From the NCBI GenBank assembly GCA_965277855.1, contig OZ255847.1, positions 2,666,001 through 2,730,000 of the forward strand: 64,000 nucleotides of DNA. The letters run 5' to 3'. This document shows, piece by piece, positions 53,338-62,095 of the stretch. Position numbers and translations under genes: made by a program. The stretch comes from Bog-105 sp965277855. GTDB taxonomy: Bacteria > Acidobacteriota > Terriglobia > Bryobacterales > Bryobacteraceae. How positions within the stretch are numbered: position 1 is the stretch's first letter; the number at the start of each line of letters is the position of its first letter. The notes under the pieces are model-generated. The model had not been told where the DNA came from and made no database searches. It saw nothing but the letters and a program-made list of their open reading frames with translations.

Positions 53338-54393
53338 ATGAAGAACCAATACATTCTCATCACGGGCGGCGCGGGCTTTATCGGAACCAATGTCGCTCTA
53401 AGTTACCTGGAGCAGGACCGTCCCGTCCACATCTTCGACAATTTGAGTAGGTCCGGTGTGGAAGAAAACATCCGGCACTTACTAAGCCGGTATCCCGGCA
53501 GAGTGCTTTTCACAGAGGGCGACATCCTCGATCGGAGGGCGATCGAGGAAGCAGTTGAGACAGCTAGCGCGGTTTTCCATCTAGCTGCACAAGTTGCAGT
53601 TACTACCAGTCTCAAAGATCCAGTACTCGACGCGCACACTAATTTGACCGGCACGCTCCAAATTCTCGAAGCGATCCGCCACAGCGACGCTGCAGTTCCT
53701 CTGCTTTTTACCTCGACCAACAAAGTGTACGGTAACCTGGGGGCGATCTCGTTTAAGGAGCGTGGTGCACGCTACCTGCCTGCGCAGACTGCGCTCGCGG
53801 AGGCCGGCATTGACGAGCGCCAGCCACTTGATTTTCTGTCGCCCTACGGATGTTCCAAGGGTAGCGCTGATCAATATGTGCTCGATTATGCGCGCTCGTA
53901 CGGCATGTCCACGACGGTATTCCGCATGAGCTGCATTTACGGGCCCTATCAACTTGGTTCAGAAGATCAGGGCTGGGTGGCGCACTTCATCAGACAGGCG
54001 ATGAAGAACGAACCGATCACGATTTATGGCAACGGCAAGCAAGTCCGCGATTTACTCTATGTAAGCGACTTAGTAAGAGCGATGCGATCCGCTATGGAGA
54101 ACATTCGAGAGGTGTGTGGAGAAGCATTCAACGTTGGGGGCGGTCCAGGCAATAGCGCCAGCCTGCTGGAAGTGATAGCGCAGATCAGGGCGCTTTCCGG
54201 CGCTTCGCCGACGGCCGAGTTTGGGCCTGAGCGGTTGGGAGACCAGCGCTGGTATGTTTCTGATATCAACAAAATCGGTACTGCTCTCAACTGGAAGCCG
54301 CAAATTTCCGTCGAAGCGGGATTAGCCGCTTTGATTGATTGGTATAACTCACGCCCAGAACTAACAGCACAGACCCGAATGCAGGTAGCCTGA
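53338..54393 (+). CDS. NAD-dependent sugar epimerase (CDP-paratose 2-epimerase-like SDR)
   Basis: 351 residues from ATG 53338, with GAGGAG ending eight bases upstream. G-G-A-G-F-I-G-T-N-V, D-N-L-S-R-S-G-V, H-L-A-A-Q-V-A-V, T-S-T-N-K-V-Y-G and Y-G-C-S-K-G-S-A-D-Q. The T-N-K-V-Y-G and S-R-S-G features recall CDP-paratose/tyvelose 2-epimerases. Together with the preceding epimerase it gives the cassette two sugar-remodelling steps. Ends overlap the radical SAM start (TGATG). Confidence 0.9.
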   Translation: MKNQYILITGGAGFIGTNVALSYLEQDRPVHIFDNLSRSGVEENIRHLLSRYPGRVLFTEGDILDRRAIEEAVETASAVFHLAAQVAVTTSLKDPVLDAHTNLTGTLQILEAIRHSDAAVPLLFTSTNKVYGNLGAISFKERGARYLPAQTALAEAGIDERQPLDFLSPYGCSKGSADQYVLDYARSYGMSTTVFRMSCIYGPYQLGSEDQGWVAHFIRQAMKNEPITIYGNGKQVRDLLYVSDLVRAMRSAMENIREVCGEAFNVGGGPGNSASLLEVIAQIRALSGASPTAEFGPERLGDQRWYVSDINKIGTALNWKPQISVEAGLAALIDWYNSRPELTAQTRMQVA

Positions 54394-55679
54394 TGCGATT
54401 TGCCCTGATTAATCCGGCATGGAATTTCGACGGGAGTATTTACTTTGGCTGCCGTGAACCGCATCTTCCCCTTGAGTTTGGTTATTCGAAAGCATTGCTC
54501 GAGCAAGCCGGACATACCTGCACTTTGATAGACGGCCAGCTCGAAGGGCTCAACCAGGCAGATGTCGTGGAGCGAGTGGCGCAGTTTGCCCCCGATTTTA
54601 CGGTCATTACCACCGCACCAAGTTACCTTTTCTGGCGCTGTGCACCGCCGGAGATACGGATTCCGCAGGAACTGTCGCGTCAGTTAAAGCCGCTTACAGA
54701 GAAGCTCGTTATTGTAGGGCCGCACGGATCGACCACGCCCCGTCCTGTGTTACGCAAGACAGGCGCAGACTTCGTGGTGATAGGCGAATGCGAAGAAGTC
54801 TTGTCCACTTTAACGCAGGAACCGGATACTCTGAAGTCAGTTGCATTTTGGCAGGCCGGAGAGATTGTCGTTCGCGGTCCGAACGCAGCCGCCGATATGA
54901 AGCAATTGCCGGCGCTGAAATGGCCGAATGAAGCGGTGGCGAAACACGTTCATCATCATCACCGGTTCGATGCGGAGCCTACCGGGCCCGGGGCCGAGAT
55001 GGAAGCTTCGCGCGGTTGCCCGTACCATTGCACTTTTTGTGCGAAGGACAATTTCCGGGATAAGTATCGTAAGCGGCCGTTAAATATCATCTTGGACGAG
55101 TTAGACGGATTGATCAACCAAGGTCTGGAATACGTTTATTTCATCGATGAAATTTTCTTACCGGACGCCGCCCTGCTCGCTGCCTTAAAGGAACGTAGCG
55201 TAAAGATTGGTGTGCAGACGCGTATCGATCTCTGGAGCGAAGAAGCACTTTCGGCTCTGGCGCAGGCTGGCTGCGTTTCGATCGAGGCTGGTGTGGAGAG
55301 CATCACGGAATCCGGACGCGCCTATCTCGATAAGAAATGTAAGATGAGCACGGAAGAACTGACCAGCAGACTATTCTTTGCAAAGAAGTTAGTACCTTTT
55401 GTGCAGGCGAATTTGTTAGCCATGGCGGAAGACGATGCGGATACGGTCGAAGTCTGGCGGAAGAGCCTGGAAAGTAACGGAGTTTGGGCGAATAAACCGG
55501 TACCGCTGTTTCCGTATCCTGGTTCGCCGGAATACACCAGGACATGGGGTGCGCCGGATGATTTCGCCTGGGAGCGAGCGCACCAAGCCTATTTAGACGG
55601 GTTTGAATCGTTCAGTGATATACAAGAGCAGCGGCCGCAAGGTTTGATCGAACTCGAGTCTCTAACTCCGGGCCGGTAA
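54393..55679 (+). CDS. B12-binding radical SAM enzyme of the oligosaccharide cassette
   Basis: 428 residues. N-terminal B12-binding-like Rossmann domain (about 1-150; P-L-E-F-G-Y-S-K-A-L-L, G-P-H-G-S-T-T-P), then a radical SAM domain with C209, C213 and C216 in R-G-C-P-Y-H-C-T-F-C for the 4Fe-4S cluster, and V-S-I-E-A-G-V-E-S. Such enzymes perform difficult methylations or rearrangements; in glycan cassettes the natural guess is C-methylation or rearrangement of a sugar. The D-x-H-x-x-G cobalamin lower-ligand motif is not seen. The chemistry is inferred. Confidence 0.88.
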   Translation: MRFALINPAWNFDGSIYFGCREPHLPLEFGYSKALLEQAGHTCTLIDGQLEGLNQADVVERVAQFAPDFTVITTAPSYLFWRCAPPEIRIPQELSRQLKPLTEKLVIVGPHGSTTPRPVLRKTGADFVVIGECEEVLSTLTQEPDTLKSVAFWQAGEIVVRGPNAAADMKQLPALKWPNEAVAKHVHHHHRFDAEPTGPGAEMEASRGCPYHCTFCAKDNFRDKYRKRPLNIILDELDGLINQGLEYVYFIDEIFLPDAALLAALKERSVKIGVQTRIDLWSEEALSALAQAGCVSIEAGVESITESGRAYLDKKCKMSTEELTSRLFFAKKLVPFVQANLLAMAEDDADTVEVWRKSLESNGVWANKPVPLFPYPGSPEYTRTWGAPDDFAWERAHQAYLDGFESFSDIQEQRPQGLIELESLTPGR

Positions 55680-55685
55680 CGCTTT

Positions 55686-56786
55686 TTGGAACAACGCCCT
55701 GCTAAGCGAATTCTGATGACGGCCGACGCGGTGGGTGGCGTCTGGCAATACTCGCTGGATCTGATTGCATCGTTGGTGCGCCAGGACGCGGAAGTTTTGC
55801 TGGTGACGCAAGGACCCGAGCCGTCCGCCGAACAACTGCGGCAGTTGGAAGAGATTCCCAGAGCCCGTTGGAAGCATTTGGATGTGTCACTGGAATGGAT
55901 GCCGGATGGATTTAATGAGTTCTCACGAGCTTGCCGGGCCATGCTGGAATTTGAGCGGGAGTTTCAGGCAGATCTTATTCATCTGAACGGCTACTCGCTG
56001 GCCGTGGCTCCCTGGAAAGCGCCGGTGGTTGTGGTGGCACATTCGTGCGTATTTTCGTGGTGGCAAGCAGTCCATCACAATACTCCGGACGGTAGCTGGG
56101 CGGAGTACCGCGAGCGGGTAACACAAGGACTCGAGGCTGCGAGCGAAATAGTGGCCCCGTCTGACTTCATGAGGGATTCGATCTCACTCCATTACGGAAT
56201 TGCGCCGGAGCGTGTTCGAGTCATTCATAACTTCAGCACTGCGCCAGTTACTAAACGAGGCGAGAAGCAACCCTATGTACTGGCAGTTGGGCGCATGTGG
56301 GACCGCGCCAAGAACATGCAGCTACTACGAACGATTGCTAATGACTTAGTCTGGCCGTTGCGCGTCGCCGGTGGTGACGAAGCGGTCTTGACTGAGGGAA
56401 GTATTTCGTATCTCGGGCGTTTGTCGCACGAAGGCGTGCTCGCGCAAATGGCTGAAGCGAGTATTTTCGTGCATCCGGCAGTGTACGAGCCATTCGGCCT
56501 GGCTGTGCTCGAGGCGGCGCGTTCGGGCTGCTGCCTGGTGTTGGCCGATACACCAAGTCTGCGAGAGCTTTGGGACGGGGCGGCGATATTTTTGCGGCCA
56601 GATGATTCACGTGGCTGGATAGAACAGATCAACTGGCTGAGCCGAAATCGCGATCAGCGGGAAGAATTGGCTGCGCGCGCTACCGCTTCCGCCGGCAGAT
56701 TTCACGGCGAGGACATCTCCGCGGAATACAGACACCTCTACGAGCGCGCGATCTTGCGAAAAGCGGCCGCCGGAGTAGCAGCGTGA
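55686..56786 (+). CDS. GT4-family glycosyltransferase
   Basis: 366 residues from TTG 55686. GT-B fold: R-I-L-M-T-A-D-A-V-G-G-V-W at the N-terminus, H-L-N-G-Y-S, and the C-terminal donor site with A-V-G-R-M-W-D-R-A-K-N, V-H-P-A-V-Y-E-P-F-G-L-A-V-L-E-A-A (E-x7-E motif). Retaining glycosyltransferase adding a sugar in the cytoplasm. The next gene starts inside its stop codon (GTGA). Confidence 0.92.
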   Translation: MEQRPAKRILMTADAVGGVWQYSLDLIASLVRQDAEVLLVTQGPEPSAEQLRQLEEIPRARWKHLDVSLEWMPDGFNEFSRACRAMLEFEREFQADLIHLNGYSLAVAPWKAPVVVVAHSCVFSWWQAVHHNTPDGSWAEYRERVTQGLEAASEIVAPSDFMRDSISLHYGIAPERVRVIHNFSTAPVTKRGEKQPYVLAVGRMWDRAKNMQLLRTIANDLVWPLRVAGGDEAVLTEGSISYLGRLSHEGVLAQMAEASIFVHPAVYEPFGLAVLEAARSGCCLVLADTPSLRELWDGAAIFLRPDDSRGWIEQINWLSRNRDQREELAARATASAGRFHGEDISAEYRHLYERAILRKAAAGVAA

Positions 56787-57904
56787 AGCTGAAAGTTGCG
56801 ATCTTTTCTCACTCTTTGGTCTCGGATTGGAATCACGGAAACGCCCATTTCTTGAGGGGTATCGTTGCCGAACTGCAAGATCGGGGACATACCGTCAGAG
56901 TCTTTGAGCCGCAAAACTGCTGGAGCCGGAGCAACCTGCTGGCCGATCATGGTGTGCGAGCGATCAATGATTTTGCCCAGGCCTTTCCTGATTTACGAAG
57001 CCAGGTTTACGATCAGCCTTCGTTCGACGACTGGCTGGGCGAAACCGACCTCGCCCTGGTCCATGAATGGAACGATCCGAGTTTCGTCGAAGCAATCGGC
57101 CGGTATAGAAAGAATCACGGTCATCTCCGTCTGTTCTTTCATGACACGCATCACCGGGCGATTACAGCGCCCGACGAATTGGCACGCTTCGATCTTTCCG
57201 CCTTCGATGGCGTGCTGGTTTACGGTGAGTCTTTGAAGCAAGCGTATCAACGGCTCGGGTGGGGACGCCAGGTGCATGTCTGGCATGAAGCCGCGGACGT
57301 GCGCGTTTTTCATCCAATGCCGTCAGAAGAAAAGCGCGGAGACCTGGTGTGGATTGGTAACTGGGGCGATGACGAGCGCACGGCGGAGCTGCGAGAATTT
57401 CTTATTGAGCCTTCCCGGGATTTATCGTTGCGCACTGAGGCTTTCGGTGTGCGGTATCCGCCCGCTGCTCGCGAGGAACTGGCGGCGGCTGGCATAACTT
57501 ACCGGGGCTGGCTGGCAAATTACAAAGTGCCGAAAGCATTTGCACAATTTGCAGCAACAATTCACGTGCCGCGACGCCCTTACGCGCGGCAACTTACTGG
57601 GATTCCGACGATACGGCCGTTTGAGGCGCTGGCGTGCGGCATTCCGCTGGTTTCCGCTCCCTGGCGAGACGACGAAGGATTGTTTCGAGTCGGTACCGAC
57701 TTTCTGATGGCGAACAACGGCGCTCAAATGCGCGAACACTTGCGAAGTGTTTTGAACGATAACGATCTGGCACGGAGCCTGGTCCAGCACGGCTTAGAAA
57801 CCATCTTGGGTCGCCATACTTGCAGCCACCGTGTAAATGAGTTATTGGCGATCTATGAGTGTCATGCAACAGCGATCCTGACTGGTAATGAGGTTTATCA
57901 ATGA
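56783..57904 (+). CDS. CgeB-like glycosyltransferase 1 of 3
   Basis: 373 residues from GTG 56783. Opens S-L-V-S-D-W-N-H-G-N-A-H-F-L-R-G with V-F-E-P at the second strand; the C-terminal half has W-I-G-N-W-G-D-D-E-R and R-P-F-E-A-L-A-C-G-I-P-L-V-S-A-P. This layout is that of CgeB/DUF3880 glycosyltransferases. Its opening motif is shared with the next two genes, showing a tandem expansion. Overlaps both neighbours by four bases. Confidence 0.88.
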   Translation: MKLKVAIFSHSLVSDWNHGNAHFLRGIVAELQDRGHTVRVFEPQNCWSRSNLLADHGVRAINDFAQAFPDLRSQVYDQPSFDDWLGETDLALVHEWNDPSFVEAIGRYRKNHGHLRLFFHDTHHRAITAPDELARFDLSAFDGVLVYGESLKQAYQRLGWGRQVHVWHEAADVRVFHPMPSEEKRGDLVWIGNWGDDERTAELREFLIEPSRDLSLRTEAFGVRYPPAAREELAAAGITYRGWLANYKVPKAFAQFAATIHVPRRPYARQLTGIPTIRPFEALACGIPLVSAPWRDDEGLFRVGTDFLMANNGAQMREHLRSVLNDNDLARSLVQHGLETILGRHTCSHRVNELLAIYECHATAILTGNEVYQ

Positions 57905-59013
57905 GGATTGCTTTCTGGGGTTCCAGCCTGGTATCTGCCTATTGGAACGGCGCCGCCACTTATTATCGCGGGATCTTACGCTCGCTGGCGCGGCTCGGGT
58001 ATGAAATTACTTTCTTCGAGCCGGACGCCTACAACCGGCATGAACACCGCGACATAGCCGATCCGGACTGGGCGCGCATCATCGTTTACAACCCGAAAGA
58101 CGCTCCGAGTGTAGAGCGGCACCTTGCCTGGTCGGCAGGATGCGAAATCGCCATAAAGGCGAGCGGTGTGGGTGTGCTCGACGCCTATCTCGAAGCAAGT
58201 CTCGCGGCGTTCCCAAGCCCGGTCTGCAAAGTGTTTTGGGACGTGGATGCTCCTGCGACTTTGGAACGCCTCGATAGCAATCCTATAGACCCGTTTCATA
58301 GCGCTCTCCCCCAGTTCAACTTGGTTTTGACTTATGGCGGTGGCGAGCGCGTAACATCGCAGTACTTAGAAATGGGCGCTCGGGAATGTGCAGCCATTTA
58401 CAATGCATTCGATCCGGATGTGCACTTTCCGGTAAGTCCTGATCCACGTTTTCGCTCTGACCTGGCGTTTCTTGGTAACCGTTTGCCGGATCGGGAAGCG
58501 CGCGTCGAGGAGTTTTTTCTGCACGCAGCTGCTCTGGCTCCTCAGGCAGACTTCCTGCTGGGTGGGAGCGGCTGGGAGGATAAGCCTCTGCCCGCGAATG
58601 TCAGATATGCCGGCCACGTTTACACGGCAGATCATAATCCGTTTAATTGTTCGGCCAGTATGGTGCTGAATATCAGCCGGGAAAGCATGGCCCGGTACGG
58701 CCATTCGCCGGCCACACGGGTATTCGAAGCTGCCGGCGCCGGGGCTTGCCTGATCACCGATGCCTGGGATGGTATCGATTGTTTTCTCGAGCCCGGGCGA
58801 GAAATACTGGTCGCGCAAAATGGTTCTGAAGTAGCGCAGATTGTGCGAGAGATACCAGCGGAGCGCGCCCGCCAGATTGGCGAAGCGGCGCGGACACGAG
58901 TGCTGGCCGACCACACCTATGAAAGCCGCGGTTTGCTGGTGGATACCGCCCTGAAGCAGGCGTTGGGGAACTCTGTTACGGTCAGGCAAACTCATTGCGA
59001 AATCGGGGCATGA
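57901..59013 (+). CDS. CgeB-like glycosyltransferase 2 of 3
   Basis: 370 residues; ATG overlaps the previous stop (ATGA). S-S-L-V-S-A-Y-W-N-G-A-A-T-Y-Y-R-G-I-L and F-F-E-P-D-A-Y open it; W-D-V-D-A-P, L-A-F-L-G-N-R-L-P-D-R-E and T-R-V-F-E-A-A-G-A-G-A-C-L-I-T-D follow. Ends 16 bases before the third copy. Donor and acceptor unknown. Confidence 0.88.
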   Translation: MRIAFWGSSLVSAYWNGAATYYRGILRSLARLGYEITFFEPDAYNRHEHRDIADPDWARIIVYNPKDAPSVERHLAWSAGCEIAIKASGVGVLDAYLEASLAAFPSPVCKVFWDVDAPATLERLDSNPIDPFHSALPQFNLVLTYGGGERVTSQYLEMGARECAAIYNAFDPDVHFPVSPDPRFRSDLAFLGNRLPDREARVEEFFLHAAALAPQADFLLGGSGWEDKPLPANVRYAGHVYTADHNPFNCSASMVLNISRESMARYGHSPATRVFEAAGAGACLITDAWDGIDCFLEPGREILVAQNGSEVAQIVREIPAERARQIGEAARTRVLADHTYESRGLLVDTALKQALGNSVTVRQTHCEIGA

Positions 59014-59029
59014 GGATGGGGGCACAAGT

Positions 59030-60166
59030 ATGGAACGGCGCAACTACGTCTTTTTAGGCCTCTCGATCACGTCTACCTGGGGCAACGGCCATGCCACCAC
59101 TTACCGCGGCCTCCTGAAAGAACTGACAAGCCGCGGTCATCATGTGACGTTCCTCGAACGCGATGTGCCCTGGTATGCAACGCACCGGGAGTTTGAGCAG
59201 CTACCCTATTGTGATGTCTTCTTGTATCAGAACATCGAGCAGTTGCAAGAGCAATACGCCGAACTGGTGCGGGACGCAGATGCCGTAATTGCCGGTTCGT
59301 ATGTGCCGGAGGGGACCGCCGTTGGAAACTGGATACAAGCTCAGGCGAAAGGCGTGGTCGCTTTTTACGACATTGACACGCCGGTTACCCTGGCCGCACT
59401 CCAGGCAGGACGCTGCGAGTATCTTTCCAGAGAGCTAATTGGTAACTACGACTTATATCTCTCCTTTACCGGTGGATCGACTCTCGATTTAATCGAACGG
59501 CGTTTTGGATCGCGCTGTGCCCGGCCCCTTTACTGTTCGGTAGACCCCGCTATTTACTTTCCCGAGAAACGGGCCGTTGAGTGGGATCTAGCTTACCTGG
59601 GAACATATGCGGCGGACCGCCAGCAAGCTCTCGAATCGCTATTGCTGGACGTTGCGAAAAAGTTTCCGACGCGTCATTTCGCAGTAGCGGGTCCGCAATA
59701 TCCGGAGGCTATCGCGTGGCCCGAAAATGTGACACACATCGAGCATTTGCCGGCGGCGGAACATAGAAAATTTTATAACTCGCAGGCATTCGCTTTAAAC
59801 ATAACCCGGAAAGACATGATACGCGCGGGTTATTCACCGAGTGTCCGTCTGTTCGAAGCCGCCGCCTGCGGTGTACCAATTGTGACGGATGAGTGGATGG
59901 GCCTCGATCAGTTTTTTGCACCCAACATGGAGATCCTGCCCGTCCAAACAACAGAGCAGGCCGTGAAGTACTTACAAATGTCAGCGGATCAGCGAAGCGA
60001 AATTGCAGAGAGGGCACGCCGCCGCACACTGCGGTTTCATACAGCAGGAGTGCGCGCGGCGGAATTCGATAGCTATATCACTGAATCGCGTAGCCGAAAA
60101 TGCATCTCAAAGAGGAGAGGGGTCACCATGAGAGGCTCATCTGCGGTTTCTCTCATGGAGAAGTAA
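59030..60166 (+). CDS. CgeB-like glycosyltransferase 3 of 3
   Basis: 378 residues. S-I-T-S-T-W-G-N-G-H-A-T-T-Y-R-G-L-L-K-E-L and F-L-E-R-D-V-P-W-Y-A-T-H-R are classic CgeB openings; F-Y-D-I-D-T-P-V-T, L-A-Y-L-G-T-Y-A-A-D-R and V-R-L-F-E-A-A-A-C-G-V-P-I-V-T-D follow. The last 25 residues are basic and contain a 9-bp inverted repeat at DNA level. Ends directly against the VWFA gene. Confidence 0.9.
   Translation: MERRNYVFLGLSITSTWGNGHATTYRGLLKELTSRGHHVTFLERDVPWYATHREFEQLPYCDVFLYQNIEQLQEQYAELVRDADAVIAGSYVPEGTAVGNWIQAQAKGVVAFYDIDTPVTLAALQAGRCEYLSRELIGNYDLYLSFTGGSTLDLIERRFGSRCARPLYCSVDPAIYFPEKRAVEWDLAYLGTYAADRQQALESLLLDVAKKFPTRHFAVAGPQYPEAIAWPENVTHIEHLPAAEHRKFYNSQAFALNITRKDMIRAGYSPSVRLFEAAACGVPIVTDEWMGLDQFFAPNMEILPVQTTEQAVKYLQMSADQRSEIAERARRRTLRFHTAGVRAAEFDSYITESRSRKCISKRRGVTMRGSSAVSLMEK
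60126..60158 (+). promoter_or_regulatory. 9-bp perfect stem-loop over the VWFA gene ribosome site
   Basis: CCATGAGAG (60126-60134) pairs with CTCTCATGG (60150-60158) round a 15-base loop. The following GGAGAAG, eight bases before the next ATG, begins with the last two stem bases, so the hairpin can mask it. Confidence 0.45.
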
Positions 60167-61093
60167 ATGGATCATAAACATGCTTTCTTAGTCGGTATTC
60201 TTGCCCTTTCCGCGGTGCTGCCTGTCATGGCCCAATCTTCCTCGCCGGGTGTGCCCACCTCGGTAGTAGTCACTCTGGAGCCGAAGCACGGCAAGACGAT
60301 TCCGCCAGTCGAGCAGCAGGACATTTCAGTGAAACAGGGCAAAGAACAAAGGCCGGTAAGCGGCTTCGAATCGCTTAAGGGTGCAGATACCCAGCTCATG
60401 CTGCTGATCGACGATTCCGCTCGCGGCACGTTTGACACTGAAATTCCGACGCTGAAGCAGTTTTTGACATCGCTGCCGGCGAACTACGACGTAGCCGTAG
60501 CCTACATGCGTAATGGCACCGCACAAGTCACCCAGGAATTCACGCGCGATCATACCGCTGCCGCTGCTAAAGGGATCCGGGTAGCGGTTGGGCCTGGAGG
60601 CGCAGACGTCAGCCCGTTCGATTCGCTCACGGATGCCGCAAATAAGTGGCCTCGCACAAAGGCACAACGAAGAGAAGTAATCATGATCAGCAGCGGTATC
60701 GAGGCTCTGGGGGGCGGTCTAGCGCCCGACAATCCTTACGTAAATGCCGGAATCGAGAGCGCCATAAAAGCAGGGATTGTTGTATATACAATTTACAGTC
60801 CCAGCGTCGGCCACGCCGGTCACAGTCTTTGGCGTTCCACCTGGGGTCAGAATTTTTTGTCTCAACTATCCGACGAAACAGGCGGGGAATCTTACGATAT
60901 TGGATTCGGATCGCCTGTCTCTTTCCAGCCGTACCTGGATCAATTTCTTAAGGCGCAACAAGCTCAATATCTACTCACATTTTCAGCGAAGCCAGAAAAC
61001 AGAGCAGGCTTACAGCCAGTCAAAATCTCGGTGAATAACAAGGATGCCAGCATAGCAGCGCCCGACAAGATATTTGTAAAAGCTAGTTTGTAG
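60167..61093 (+). CDS. VWFA-related domain protein, secreted
   Basis: 308 residues with a signal peptide (about 1-22, V-M-A-Q). Acidobacterial VWFA-related domain (TIGR03436-like): L-M-L-L-I-D-D-S-A-R at the metal-site position, E-V-I-M-I-S-S-G at strand 4. The MIDAS pattern D-x-S-x-S is degenerate (D-D-S-A-R), so metal binding may be lost. Starts one base after the third CgeB-like gene, suggesting co-transcription, though a surface role linked to the glycan is only a guess. Confidence 0.82.
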   Translation: MDHKHAFLVGILALSAVLPVMAQSSSPGVPTSVVVTLEPKHGKTIPPVEQQDISVKQGKEQRPVSGFESLKGADTQLMLLIDDSARGTFDTEIPTLKQFLTSLPANYDVAVAYMRNGTAQVTQEFTRDHTAAAAKGIRVAVGPGGADVSPFDSLTDAANKWPRTKAQRREVIMISSGIEALGGGLAPDNPYVNAGIESAIKAGIVVYTIYSPSVGHAGHSLWRSTWGQNFLSQLSDETGGESYDIGFGSPVSFQPYLDQFLKAQQAQYLLTFSAKPENRAGLQPVKISVNNKDASIAAPDKIFVKASL

Positions 61094-61102
61094 ATCGAGT
61101 AA

Positions 61103-61672
61103 CTAAGCCATTCCGGCCGTGCGGCTCAAAGGCTTCTTACCAGAAACTAAGTTACTGCCTTCTCCGGCCGACGCAATATCTTCGGCGCCGGAATCTTTCA
61201 AGATTTGCTTTGCCCGGGTGATCCAATCCAAATTATCGCAATGCACCGAAAGAAGAATGCCACCATCCTTGATGCGCCCTTCGTAACGTTTCGCCTCATA
61301 TTCGGGAATCCCGAGACCGACCAGGGCGCCGATGATGCCACCGAGGACTCCACCCGAACCAATACCGGAAAGCGCCGCAATAATCGGTCCGGCGGCAATC
61401 AGCGGCCCCAGTCCTGGAATTGCCAGAACGCCAATGTGCGCCAGCAACCCGATCGTGCCGCCAATAATCCCGCCCGCGACTACACCGGTAGCGGTTCCCT
61501 CCGGCGCCTTTGTGTGCTTCTCGTGAGCGAAGGCCTTTGAGCAAACGCTGTCTTGCAGCAGAACAGAAATATCTTCGTTCCGAAAACCGGAAGCCAACAT
61601 GCGGTCCACGGCGTTTTCGGCCATTTCGCGAGCGGGATAAATCCCGAATGCGGATGAACTAGTTTGAGTCAT
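61103..61672 (-). CDS. Glycine-rich YflT/GSP17M-like stress protein
   Basis: 189 residues from ATG 61672, preceded by GGGAGGG; longer frame upstream is not supported. An N-terminal YflT-type domain (F-G-I-Y-P-A-R-E-M-A-E-N-A-V, N-E-D-I-S-V-L) is followed by a glycine-rich hydrophobic stretch (about 65-125) and a C-terminal domain with V-H-C-D-N. In this family stress proteins of unknown biochemistry are common. The glycine-rich part may insert in membranes. Confidence 0.8.
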   Translation of the reverse strand: MTQTSSSAFGIYPAREMAENAVDRMLASGFRNEDISVLLQDSVCSKAFAHEKHTKAPEGTATGVVAGGIIGGTIGLLAHIGVLAIPGLGPLIAAGPIIAALSGIGSGGVLGGIIGALVGLGIPEYEAKRYEGRIKDGGILLSVHCDNLDWITRAKQILKDSGAEDIASAGEGSNLVSGKKPLSRTAGMA

Positions 61673-61899
61673 TGTTCCCTCCCGGATAGCTGAGTGTCGA
61701 TGAACCGCAACGAGTAACGTGGCAAGCTTTGTGGGTGGGAGGCAAGGATGACGTTTGCGGTCCGTCCAGCAATTGTTTGCTGACTCGAAGTCTTCTTCCA
61801 ATATAGTGACCGGCAATGCTTTGGCGGGTGTCCGCCTGATGCAGTCATTTGATGACAGTTTATCACTGGCATCGACCGTACGCCTGGCGAGCCGGCTGG
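61673..61899. other. Gap between stress protein and MITE copy 2
   Basis: 227 bases, no gene; promoter of the stress protein is expected here. Confidence 0.5.
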
Positions 61900-62095
61900 C
61901 TCGTGGGGTGTCGCAACCATTTCGTTTGATTACTAAGGTAAAGAACTCCAATCGCTTCGCTCATGGTTTCCGTGCTTCCGGTTGGAGAGCCACTGACGTG
62001 GCTCATGGCTCCGAAGAATACGCTGCTTCAGAGCCGCGAGCGGAGCGACCGGAGTTGCATCGCGCGGTAACGTTTTCATCGCGACACTCCACTAG
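61900..62095 (+). repeat. 196-bp MITE-like element, copy 2
   Basis: Nearly identical to copy 1 (51869) with one inserted base and few changes; left end reads CTCG in place of CTAG. The right CTAG (62092-62095) holds the TAG stop of the minus-strand TonB receptor. Confidence 0.85.
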
